Assembly (NCBI GenBank): GCA_022712815.1
Contig: JAFLJW010000457.1
Coordinates: 1-5,333, forward strand
From: Pseudodesulfovibrio sp.
GTDB lineage: Bacteria; Desulfobacterota; Desulfovibrionia; Desulfovibrionales; Desulfovibrionaceae
Direction: 5' to 3'
Length of the DNA: 5,333 nt
The notes under the pieces are model-generated. The model had not been told where the DNA came from. It ran no database searches and saw only the letters and a list, made by a program, of their open reading frames with translations. The position numbers and the translations under genes are program-made. Positions 1-5,333 of this stretch are shown here, piece by piece; the stretch's first letter is position 1, and every line of letters begins with the position of its first letter.

Positions 1-102
1 TTTACCGAAGGGCATTACCTTAAAGAATCTCAATTGGCGTTTATAACAGTTTCGCGCCTGAATCAGGCGATTGCAGCAGGGCCAACCGGTCGGCTGACCT
101 GA
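1..102 (+). CDS. 3' end of an unidentified gene upstream of ftsH
   Basis: Frame 1 is open from the left edge to a TGA at 100-102 and gives the last 33 residues of a protein. The other two forward frames hit stops early, at TAA 44-46 and TAA 21-23. The tail contains KESQLAFITVSRLNQAIAAG and ends in GPTGRLT, a soluble, probably helical stretch with no membrane segment. I do not recognise the family. In E. coli the gene before ftsH is rlmE, and in many other bacteria it is tilS, but this tail does not look like the usual C-terminus of either. It ends 19 bases before the ftsH start on the same strand, so the two are probably co-transcribed. The fragment is too short for the coding call to be certain. 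Confidence 0.5.
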   Translation, partial: FTEGHYLKESQLAFITVSRLNQAIAAGPTGRLT

Positions 103-108
103 ATATAC

Positions 109-113
109 GGAGG
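109..113 (+). promoter_or_regulatory. Shine-Dalgarno site that sets the ftsH TTG start
   Basis: GGAGG lies 8 bases before the TTG at 122, which is ideal spacing. The first in-frame ATG, at 134, is 20 bases away, which is too far. This supports the TTG as the real start. Confidence 0.75.
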
Positions 114-121
114 ACTCTCCT

Positions 122-2149
122 TTGAACAACCATATGAAAAATCTTGTAATCTGGGCGATCATATTCATTATGATGGTTGTCCTGTTCAACCTTTTCAACC
201 AACCTCTTGTCCCCAAGGATACGCCGTCCTATAGCGAATTCCTAGCCATGGTGGACAGCGGAGGCGTGTCCCAGGTGAAGATTCAGGGACCGAGAATCTC
301 CGGTGTCAAGACTTCTGGCGAGTCATTCCAGACCTACGCTCCTGAAGACCCGAAGATGATCGACATCCTGATCAAGAAGGGCGTTGAGGTGAATGCCGAG
401 CCGCCGGAGGAATCTCCCTGGTATCTTACATTGCTTTTGTCCTGGTTCCCCATGTTGCTGCTCATCGGCGTCTGGATATTCTTCATGCGCCAGATGCAGG
501 GTGGCGGCGGTGGTGGTGGTCGCGGAGCCATGAGCTTTGGCCGCTCCAAGGCCCGTCTCATCAGCGAAGATATTGCCAAGGTCACCTTTGATGACGTTGC
601 CGGTGTGGATGAGGCCAAGGAAGAGCTTGTCGAGATCGTGGACTTTTTGCGTGAACCCCGCAAATTTACCCGGCTTGGTGGTCGTATCCCCAAGGGTGTT
701 CTTCTGGTGGGTGGTCCCGGTACGGGTAAGACGCTTCTTGCGCGGGCCGTTGCCGGTGAGGCTGATGTTCCTTTTTATTCCATTTCCGGTTCCGACTTTG
801 TCGAGATGTTTGTGGGCGTTGGCGCATCCCGTGTCCGTGATCTTTTCGCACAGGGCAAAAAGAATGCTCCATGTCTTATCTTCATTGATGAGATTGACGC
901 CGTTGGCCGTCAGCGTGGCGCGGGGCTTGGTGGCGGACATGACGAGCGCGAACAGACTCTCAACCAGCTGCTTGTCGAGATGGACGGCTTCGAGTCCAAC
1001 GAGGGCGTAATTCTCGTTGCGGCCACCAACCGTCCTGATGTGCTTGATCCGGCTTTGTTGCGTCCCGGTCGTTTCGACCGTCAGGTTGTCGTTCCCAGTC
1101 CTGACCTTCGTGGTCGTGAGCGTATTTTGCAGGTACACAGCCGCAAGACCCCGCTCTCTTCCGAGGTTGACCTTGAAATTCTTGCTCGTGGCACTCCTGG
1201 TTTCTCCGGGGCCGATCTTGAAAATCTGGTCAACGAAGCCGCCCTGGCTGCTGCCAAGCTCGGCAAGGATCAGGTTGAGATGAGCGATTTTGAAGAAGCC
1301 AAGGATAAGGTCATGATGGGCGGTCGTGAGCGTCGCAGCATGATTCTTTCCGACGATGACAAGAAGACCACGGCCTACCACGAGGCGGGTCATGCCCTGA
1401 TCGCCAAGCTCCTGCCCGGTACCGACCCTATTCACAAGGTTTCCATTATTCCTCGTGGCCGTGCGCTCGGTGTCACCATGCAGTTGCCCGGCGAGGACAG
1501 GCATAATTATTCCAAGGATTTCCTTGAAAATAACATGGCCGTCCTCATGGGCGGACGTGTTGCCGAATTGGTTGTGCTCAATCAGCTCACCACCGGTGCC
1601 AGTAATGACATTGAACGCGCTACAAAGACTGCTCACAACATGGTTTGTCTGTGGGGCATGAGCGAGAAGCTTGGGCCTCTGAGCTATGGAGACAGTCAGG
1701 AGCAGGTTTTCCTTGGCAAGGAATTGATTCATAATAAGGATTATGGCGAAGATACCTCGCGACTGATTGATGGCGAAGTTCGCTATTTTGTGGACGCGGC
1801 CCTTGAAAAGGCAACACAACTGGTCAAGGATAATCTGGATGCTTTGGAAGCCATCGCCCAGGCATTGCTTGATCGTGAAACCATCACTGGTGCGGAAATT
1901 GATATTCTGATGAAGGGTGAAACCTTGCCGCCGCTGGAGCCTGTCAAGAGCAATGGCGGGACAAGCGGGGCTCCTTCGTCCGGTAGTCCTGCTTCCGGTT
2001 ATACTGCGGAAGGCAAGTCTGTGGATGCATCCGGTCCCGGCTATACTCCCGTCAGTGAAGAAGAAGCTGGCAAGGATGATGATTTTATCCTTGAAGAAGA
2101 GGACAAATCAGCTCTGGCCGACGACGATGAAGACAAGAAACTCCAGTAG
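122..2149 (+). CDS. ftsH: ATP-dependent zinc metalloprotease FtsH
   Basis: FtsH is a hexameric inner-membrane AAA+ protease. It extracts and degrades misfolded membrane proteins and some regulatory cytosolic proteins. The 675 residues are full length for the family. Membrane segment 1 is about residues 7-26. A periplasmic domain follows to about 102, then membrane segment 2 at about 103-122. A seven-glycine linker (127-133) leads into the AAA+ domain. Visible motifs are Walker A GGPGTGKT (197-204), pore motif FVG (230-232), Walker B IFIDE (253-257), and the second region of homology at 301-320 with likely arginine fingers R317 and R320. The zinc site is HEAGH (420-424), with D496 of TGASND as the third ligand. 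The tail from about 605 is Gly/Ser-rich and then strongly acidic. Oddities are Walker A reading GG instead of GP, and the conserved AEE reading AEL (481-483). The start is TTG at 122, set by GGAGG at 109-113. The stop is TAG, and folP follows after 21 bases. Confidence 0.97.
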   Translation: MNNHMKNLVIWAIIFIMMVVLFNLFNQPLVPKDTPSYSEFLAMVDSGGVSQVKIQGPRISGVKTSGESFQTYAPEDPKMIDILIKKGVEVNAEPPEESPWYLTLLLSWFPMLLLIGVWIFFMRQMQGGGGGGGRGAMSFGRSKARLISEDIAKVTFDDVAGVDEAKEELVEIVDFLREPRKFTRLGGRIPKGVLLVGGPGTGKTLLARAVAGEADVPFYSISGSDFVEMFVGVGASRVRDLFAQGKKNAPCLIFIDEIDAVGRQRGAGLGGGHDEREQTLNQLLVEMDGFESNEGVILVAATNRPDVLDPALLRPGRFDRQVVVPSPDLRGRERILQVHSRKTPLSSEVDLEILARGTPGFSGADLENLVNEAALAAAKLGKDQVEMSDFEEAKDKVMMGGRERRSMILSDDDKKTTAYHEAGHALIAKLLPGTDPIHKVSIIPRGRALGVTMQLPGEDRHNYSKDFLENNMAVLMGGRVAELVVLNQLTTGASNDIERATKTAHNMVCLWGMSEKLGPLSYGDSQEQVFLGKELIHNKDYGEDTSRLIDGEVRYFVDAALEKATQLVKDNLDALEAIAQALLDRETITGAEIDILMKGETLPPLEPVKSNGGTSGAPSSGSPASGYTAEGKSVDASGPGYTPVSEEEAGKDDDFILEEEDKSALADDDEDKKLQ

Positions 2150-2170
2150 GACGACAACAGAATATTGATC

Positions 2171-3010
2171 ATGATTGATACTACGTGGACACTGAAAGGG
2201 GGCAAGGTCTTGGGACCGGCCCCCTTTTTTATTGCCGGGGTGGTCAATGTGACCCCGGATTCCTTTTATGATGGCGGCGGCCATGGTGATGCTGATTCCG
2301 GTATCACCCATGGGATTGAACTGGCCCGTCAGGGTGCGGACATCCTTGATGTTGGCGGTGAATCGACAAGACCTTACGCCGATCTGGTAAGTGAAGCCGA
2401 AGAGCTTGAGCGTGTGGTGCCGGTGATTCAAGGACTGGTTGCGGCCGATACCGGGTGTGTGGTGTCCGTGGATACGTACAAGGCCAGGGTTGCTGCTCAG
2501 GCTCTGGACGCCGGGGCTGATATCATAAATGACGTGTCCGCTTTCGGGTATGACCCGGAGTTGCTGGACGTAATAGCCCAGTACAAGCCGGGGTACGTGC
2601 TCATGCATAGTCTGGGACGGCCCGAAGAGATGCAGGATGCGCCAGGTTATTTGAATGTGATTGAAGAAATAATGGCTTTTTTTGATGAAAAGCTGGAGAT
2701 TCTGGATAAGGTCGGGTTGCCAATGGACCGGGTGGTGCTTGATCCGGGTATCGGGTTTGGCAAATTGCTTGAGCACAACCTGACCATTCTGCGGGAGATA
2801 GAGCGGTTCGAGAGCCTTGGTCTGCCACTGTATATGGGGCTTTCCAACAAGTCCATATGGCAGGGACTTCTCGGACTTGAAATTGATGAGCGACAAAACG
2901 CCACTCAGGTGGCGACTGCTCTCATGGCGGCAAAGGGCGTGCCTATTCACCGTGTTCATGAGGTGAAATCTGCGCGGCAAACATTGACCATTGTTCGGGA
3001 ATTAGCGTAG
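2171..3010 (+). CDS. folP: Dihydropteroate synthase
   Basis: FolP joins dihydropterin pyrophosphate to p-aminobenzoate to give dihydropteroate in folate synthesis. It is a cytoplasmic TIM barrel and the sulfonamide target. The 279 residues are the usual length. Motifs in order are NVTPDSFYDGG (26-36), DVGGESTRP (60-68), SVDTYKA (99-105), IINDVSAF (118-125), LMHSLGRP (144-151), DPGIGFGK (191-198), SNKS (225-228) and RVHEV (261-265). Key residues present are N26, D101, N120, D191, K198, K227, R261 and H263. Two positions are unusual. The family SRKS motif reads SNKS (N226), and loop 2 reads STRPYA where STRPGA is common (Y69). The start is ambiguous: ATG at 2171 was chosen, but TTG at 2165 is also possible. 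The ribosome binding site is weak either way (AGGA at 2148-2151). A GTG at 2240 would cut into the first barrel strand and is unlikely. A terminator-like hairpin lies in codons 9-20. The gene ends in TAG, 8 bases before cdaA. Confidence 0.95.
   Translation: MIDTTWTLKGGKVLGPAPFFIAGVVNVTPDSFYDGGGHGDADSGITHGIELARQGADILDVGGESTRPYADLVSEAEELERVVPVIQGLVAADTGCVVSVDTYKARVAAQALDAGADIINDVSAFGYDPELLDVIAQYKPGYVLMHSLGRPEEMQDAPGYLNVIEEIMAFFDEKLEILDKVGLPMDRVVLDPGIGFGKLLEHNLTILREIERFESLGLPLYMGLSNKSIWQGLLGLEIDERQNATQVATALMAAKGVPIHRVHEVKSARQTLTIVRELA
2195..2230 (+). terminator. Intrinsic-terminator-like hairpin inside the 5' end of folP
   Basis: AAAGGGGGC (2195-2203) pairs perfectly with GCCCCCTTT (2219-2227). 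An inner helix, GGTC (2206-2209) with GACC (2214-2217), closes a TTGG loop. A run of six T's occupies 2225-2230. The T run follows the stem only on the + strand, so the element is directional. It starts 45 bases after the ftsH stop, a normal place for a terminator, but covers folP codons 9-20. Its form is seen directly. Whether it terminates in the cell is inference, because ribosomes translating folP would melt it. Confidence 0.55.
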
Positions 3011-3018
3011 TCAGAATT

Positions 3019-3768
3019 ATGTTTGAGCTTTTCGGAATCCAAGTTACCTGGCGGGTGCTGCTCGATATCGGGCTTGTTGCCTTCATATACTATAATCTTA
3101 TTGTTCTTGTGCGTGGAACACGCGCCGCTGCCGTGCTTTACGGTTTGGTGGTTGTGCTTGTCGTTTACTACATTTCTGACCTGTTCAATCTTTATACGCT
3201 CAATGCTTTGCTTGGCGAATTTTTGACATCGTTATTCCTTGTGGTTGTCATTCTTTTCAGGGCTGATATCCGTACGGCCTTGTCGCGAGTCGGCACCAAG
3301 CGGTTCTGGTCAAAATCGAAGTTCAGGGATGATACGCTGGATCAGTTGACGTTGGCGGTCATGAACATGTCGAGTTCAAGTACCGGAGCGATTATCGTTA
3401 TTGAAAAGAATGTCCCTCTGGGTGATATCATCGAGCGTGGTATCGAGCTTGATGCCAAGGTGAACAAGGAACTGATCGAAACTATTTTTGTGACTGAAAC
3501 ATTGCTGCATGACGGAGCTATCATTATCCGCCGTGACAGGATCGTGGCTGCTGCCTGCATCCTGCCTTTGTCATCCAAACTCAGAGGACAGCCCATGTAC
3601 GGCACCCGGCACAGGGCGGCTCTTGGCATCAGTGAAGGATCTGATTCCATCACCGTGGTTGTGTCCGAAGAACGCGGAGAGGTCTCGGTGGCCATGAACG
3701 GACGACTGACCACAAGCCTGGACGAAATCAGGCTGAGACGTGTGCTCAAAAACGCTTTGGGACGATAG
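3019..3768 (+). CDS. cdaA: Membrane diadenylate cyclase CdaA (DisA_N domain)
   Basis: CdaA condenses two ATP into cyclic di-AMP, a second messenger for potassium and osmotic balance and cell-wall control in the bacteria where it has been studied. The 249-residue protein has three N-terminal membrane segments at about 13-32, 36-53 and 61-80, then a cytoplasmic DAC (DisA_N) domain from about 95. The diagnostic catalytic motifs are intact: DGA at 165-167 within LLHDGAIII, and RHR at 197-199 within GTRHRAALGISE. The residue before LHDGA is Leu where Pro is common. No good ribosome binding site precedes the ATG at 3019. It lies 8 bases after the folP stop, so translation is probably coupled to folP. 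The single base between its stop and the cdaR start suggests tight co-expression with cdaR. Membrane topology, motifs and neighbours separate it from DisA and CdaS. Confidence 0.95.
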   Translation: MFELFGIQVTWRVLLDIGLVAFIYYNLIVLVRGTRAAAVLYGLVVVLVVYYISDLFNLYTLNALLGEFLTSLFLVVVILFRADIRTALSRVGTKRFWSKSKFRDDTLDQLTLAVMNMSSSSTGAIIVIEKNVPLGDIIERGIELDAKVNKELIETIFVTETLLHDGAIIIRRDRIVAAACILPLSSKLRGQPMYGTRHRAALGISEGSDSITVVVSEERGEVSVAMNGRLTTSLDEIRLRRVLKNALGR

Positions 3769-3769
3769 A

Positions 3770-4672
3770 ATGAAAAATTGGCAAACTATACTGTTATCCC
3801 TTGCCCTGGCTATCTTTACCTGGTTCCTTGTCACAGGCCGCGGCGTTGTTGAAACCTGGGTTGATATGCCGGTTGTCATGACCAATCCGCCGGAAGGATT
3901 GATTATTGAAGACGGGTTGGTGGACAAGATTCAGGTCCGGCTGCGTGGTCCCAAGGGGTTGGTCGGCAATCTGTCTTCCCAGAATCTGACCTATCCGATT
4001 GATGTCAGCAAACTCAAGATAGGCGAGCAGGTGGTGGATATTGATTTTTCCAAGATACCCTTGTCATCGACCTATGAAATTATTGAAGTCAAACCGAATC
4101 GGCTGAATCTCAAGGTCGATCGGCGCATAACGAAAAAGATTGGTGTTGAGGCGGCCTGGTCCGGCAAGATCAATCCGGACTATCAACTTCAGGAAATTAT
4201 GGTCTCACCTGATCTGGTCGTTATCCGTGGTCCTGAAACCATGCTTCGCAAGATCATGAAAGCCAAGGTTGTCATGAAGGAAGATTTTCCAGAAGACGTA
4301 CCCATATCCTGGGGCGAGAATGTCGGTCTTGAGCTTCCTGATAAAATCGAGGCTTCACCGGGACAGGTGCGTGTGGAAGCCTTTTTCGGGCCGAAGACTC
4401 GTCAGGTATGGGTCAAGTTGCCTCTTGAAGTGCAAGCTCCCGAAGGCTACAAGATCTCAGTTGCGCAAGACTTCGTGCGGCTGCTGATCGAGGGACCTAT
4501 TTCACTTTTCCGTGACAATGAGTATCGTAATGATATGGTCGCCAAACTTGTCTTTGGCGATGAGGCGGTTCCCGGAAAGTTCGATTTGGAATATGATGTG
4601 GTCCTCCCGGAGGGCTGTAGGCTGGACAAGAAAAATCCTGAGACTGTACAAACTATCCTGAAGAAAAAATAA
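3770..4672 (+). CDS. cdaR: YbbR-domain protein, CdaA regulator CdaR
   Basis: CdaR is a membrane-anchored extracytoplasmic protein that binds CdaA and modulates c-di-AMP synthesis in Firmicutes. The same role here is inferred from gene order and domain. The 300 residues have a short cytoplasmic start (MKNWQ), one membrane segment at about 6-22 with no evident cleavage site, and then three YbbR repeats at about 29-116, 122-203 and 212-298. Each repeat carries a beta-strand followed by a Gly-Pro turn: RGP at 59-61, RGP at 153-155 and EGP at 241-243. This is smaller than B. subtilis CdaR, which is about 480 residues. The ATG at 3770, one base past the cdaA stop, fits the hydrophobic start of family members. 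The upstream in-frame GTG at 3740 would overlap cdaA and add charged residues. The protein ends in Lys-Lys-Lys. Confidence 0.92.
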   Translation: MKNWQTILLSLALAIFTWFLVTGRGVVETWVDMPVVMTNPPEGLIIEDGLVDKIQVRLRGPKGLVGNLSSQNLTYPIDVSKLKIGEQVVDIDFSKIPLSSTYEIIEVKPNRLNLKVDRRITKKIGVEAAWSGKINPDYQLQEIMVSPDLVVIRGPETMLRKIMKAKVVMKEDFPEDVPISWGENVGLELPDKIEASPGQVRVEAFFGPKTRQVWVKLPLEVQAPEGYKISVAQDFVRLLIEGPISLFRDNEYRNDMVAKLVFGDEAVPGKFDLEYDVVLPEGCRLDKKNPETVQTILKKK

Positions 4673-4688
4673 AACCGCTTTTGGCGGT
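4663..4688 (-). terminator. Possible minus-strand terminator between cdaR and glmM
   Basis: ACCGC (4674-4678) pairs with GCGGT (4684-4688) around a 5-base loop. Read on the minus strand, the hairpin is followed by TTTATTTTTT (4673-4664). On the + strand no T run follows, so it should not stop the operon. The stem is only 5 bp, and the A-rich tract partly reflects the final Lys codons of cdaR. No minus-strand gene is visible that would need it. Confidence 0.25.
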
Positions 4689-4693
4689 AATTC

Positions 4694-4697
4694 GGAG
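4694..4697 (+). promoter_or_regulatory. Shine-Dalgarno site of glmM
   Basis: GGAG sits 6 bases before the ATG at 4704. The site is clear, unlike those of folP and cdaA, so glmM probably has independent translation initiation after the 31-base gap. Confidence 0.65.
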
Positions 4698-4703
4698 CGA
4701 TCC

Positions 4704-5333
4704 ATGAAGCAGAGGCTTTTCGGAACCGACGGACTGCGTGGGCAGGGCAATATCTTTCCCATGACGCCGGAAATAGCACTTAGGCTCGGACTGGCGGCTG
4801 GGCAATATTTCCGCAACGGATCACAACGTCATCGTGTGGTCATTGGCAAGGACACCCGTTTGTCCGGCTATGTCTTTGAGACTGCGCTGACATCCGGACT
4901 TTGCGCCAATGGGATGGACGTTTTTCTCGTCGGTCCCATGCCCACTCCGGCCATTTCATTTTTGACACGCAATATGCGTGCTGACCTTGGCGTGGTTATT
5001 TCCGCGTCTCATAATCCATTTATGGACAATGGAATCAAATTTTTCGATCGCAATGGTTTCAAGCTGCCCGACGAGGTTGAGGACGAGATCAGCGCACTGG
5101 TCCTGGCCGACAATCCGCAGTGGGATTATCCAGCCCCGGAGAACATTGGCCGCGCCCATCGCATCGAGGACGCTCGCGGACGGTATATCGTTTATCTCAA
5201 GAACAGTTTTTCGCAGAAATTGACGCTCGACGGCACAAAAGTCGTTCTTGATTGCGCCAATGGTGCGGCTTACGGCGTTGCTCCCGATATTCTTGAGGAG
5301 CTGGGTGCCGAGGTGGTCAAGATAGGTGTGAAG
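4704..5333 (+). CDS. glmM: Phosphoglucosamine mutase GlmM, 5' part, cut by the window edge
   Basis: GlmM converts glucosamine-6-phosphate to glucosamine-1-phosphate, feeding UDP-GlcNAc for peptidoglycan and LPS. The frame is open from ATG 4704 to the right edge, giving 210 of about 450 residues. The opening FGTDGLRG (6-13) is the family signature. GKDTRLSG (48-55) and the active-site loop ISASHNP (99-105) follow. The catalytic phosphoserine is S102, the same number as in E. coli GlmM. DCANGAAY (183-190) opens the second domain. The metal-binding DGDGDR motif should lie just beyond the window. The SASHNP context and the cdaA-cdaR neighbourhood favour GlmM over phosphomannomutase or phosphoglucomutase. 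In Firmicutes GlmM binds CdaA and lowers c-di-AMP synthesis, so co-transcription here fits a three-part module. Confidence 0.95.
   Translation, partial: MKQRLFGTDGLRGQGNIFPMTPEIALRLGLAAGQYFRNGSQRHRVVIGKDTRLSGYVFETALTSGLCANGMDVFLVGPMPTPAISFLTRNMRADLGVVISASHNPFMDNGIKFFDRNGFKLPDEVEDEISALVLADNPQWDYPAPENIGRAHRIEDARGRYIVYLKNSFSQKLTLDGTKVVLDCANGAAYGVAPDILEELGAEVVKIGVK

Noticed and set aside
103..121. Promoter for ftsH in the gap before it
   Set aside because: The gap is 19 bases and is largely filled by the ribosome binding site. No -35/-10 pair is visible.
323..1819. 498-codon open frame on the minus strand opposite ftsH
   Set aside because: It is in exact codon register with ftsH, so its stops could arise only from TTA, CTA or TCA sense codons, which this gene rarely uses. 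The protein is compositionally odd and has no known motif. It is a shadow of ftsH.
1936..1974. GGAGCC/GGCTCC inverted repeat in the ftsH tail
   Set aside because: It has a six-base stem with a 27-base loop and no T run, which is easily explained by chance in GC-rich coding sequence.
2165..2167. TTG as an alternative folP start
   Set aside because: It would add only two residues. The weak AGGA is 13 bases away, and an ATG follows directly at 2171. It remains possible but is not preferred.
2108..2980. 290-codon open frame on the minus strand across the ftsH end and folP
   Set aside because: ftsH and folP share the same reading frame, and this frame is in antisense register with both. The same rare-codon effect explains it.
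3740..3769. GTG start extending cdaR into cdaA
   Set aside because: The added residues are charged and precede the membrane segment unusually. The ATG at 3770 gives the normal family N-terminus and a one-base gap.
4664..4672. A-rich tract at the cdaR end as a frameshift or slippage site
   Set aside because: It is only six A's next to the stop codon, with no alternative downstream frame that would make a meaningful product.

Overview
The window is a compact, one-directional run of housekeeping genes on the + strand. The order is: 3' tail of an unidentified gene, ftsH, folP, cdaA, cdaR (YbbR family), and the first 210 codons of glmM, which runs off the right edge. Gaps between genes are 19, 21, 8, 1 and 31 bases, so the layout looks like a single operon. 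Base composition is moderate to slightly GC-rich. The protein style, notably FtsH and FolP, together with this gene order, suggests a sulfate-reducing deltaproteobacterium of the Desulfovibrio/Pseudodesulfovibrio type. That assignment is from memory of the families and was not checked by search.

Left part (1-2149): a short coding tail, then a full-length membrane AAA+ zinc protease, FtsH. FtsH starts at a TTG that a GGAGG ribosome binding site supports. Middle (2171-3010): dihydropteroate synthase for folate synthesis. Right (3019-5333): CdaA, a membrane diadenylate cyclase making c-di-AMP; CdaR, its membrane-anchored extracytoplasmic regulator; and GlmM, which makes glucosamine-1-phosphate for peptidoglycan and LPS precursors. 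In Firmicutes, CdaA, CdaR and GlmM form a known functional unit in which GlmM binds and inhibits CdaA. In E. coli, ftsH-folP-glmM are neighbours without the cda genes. This window has both arrangements merged, with cdaA-cdaR sitting between folP and glmM.

The most interesting signal is not a gene. A strong hairpin followed by six T's, with the form of an intrinsic terminator, lies inside the first 20 codons of folP, 45 bases past the ftsH stop. folP has a poor ribosome binding site. The element could therefore split the operon by ending transcription after ftsH whenever folP is not being translated. Other points worth a look are departures from consensus in FtsH (Walker A and the AEE motif) and in FolP (the SRK pterin motif and loop 2), and a terminator-like hairpin on the minus strand between cdaR and glmM. 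No RNA genes, mobile elements, CRISPR arrays or promoters could be supported, and no gene-free stretch exceeds 35 bases.
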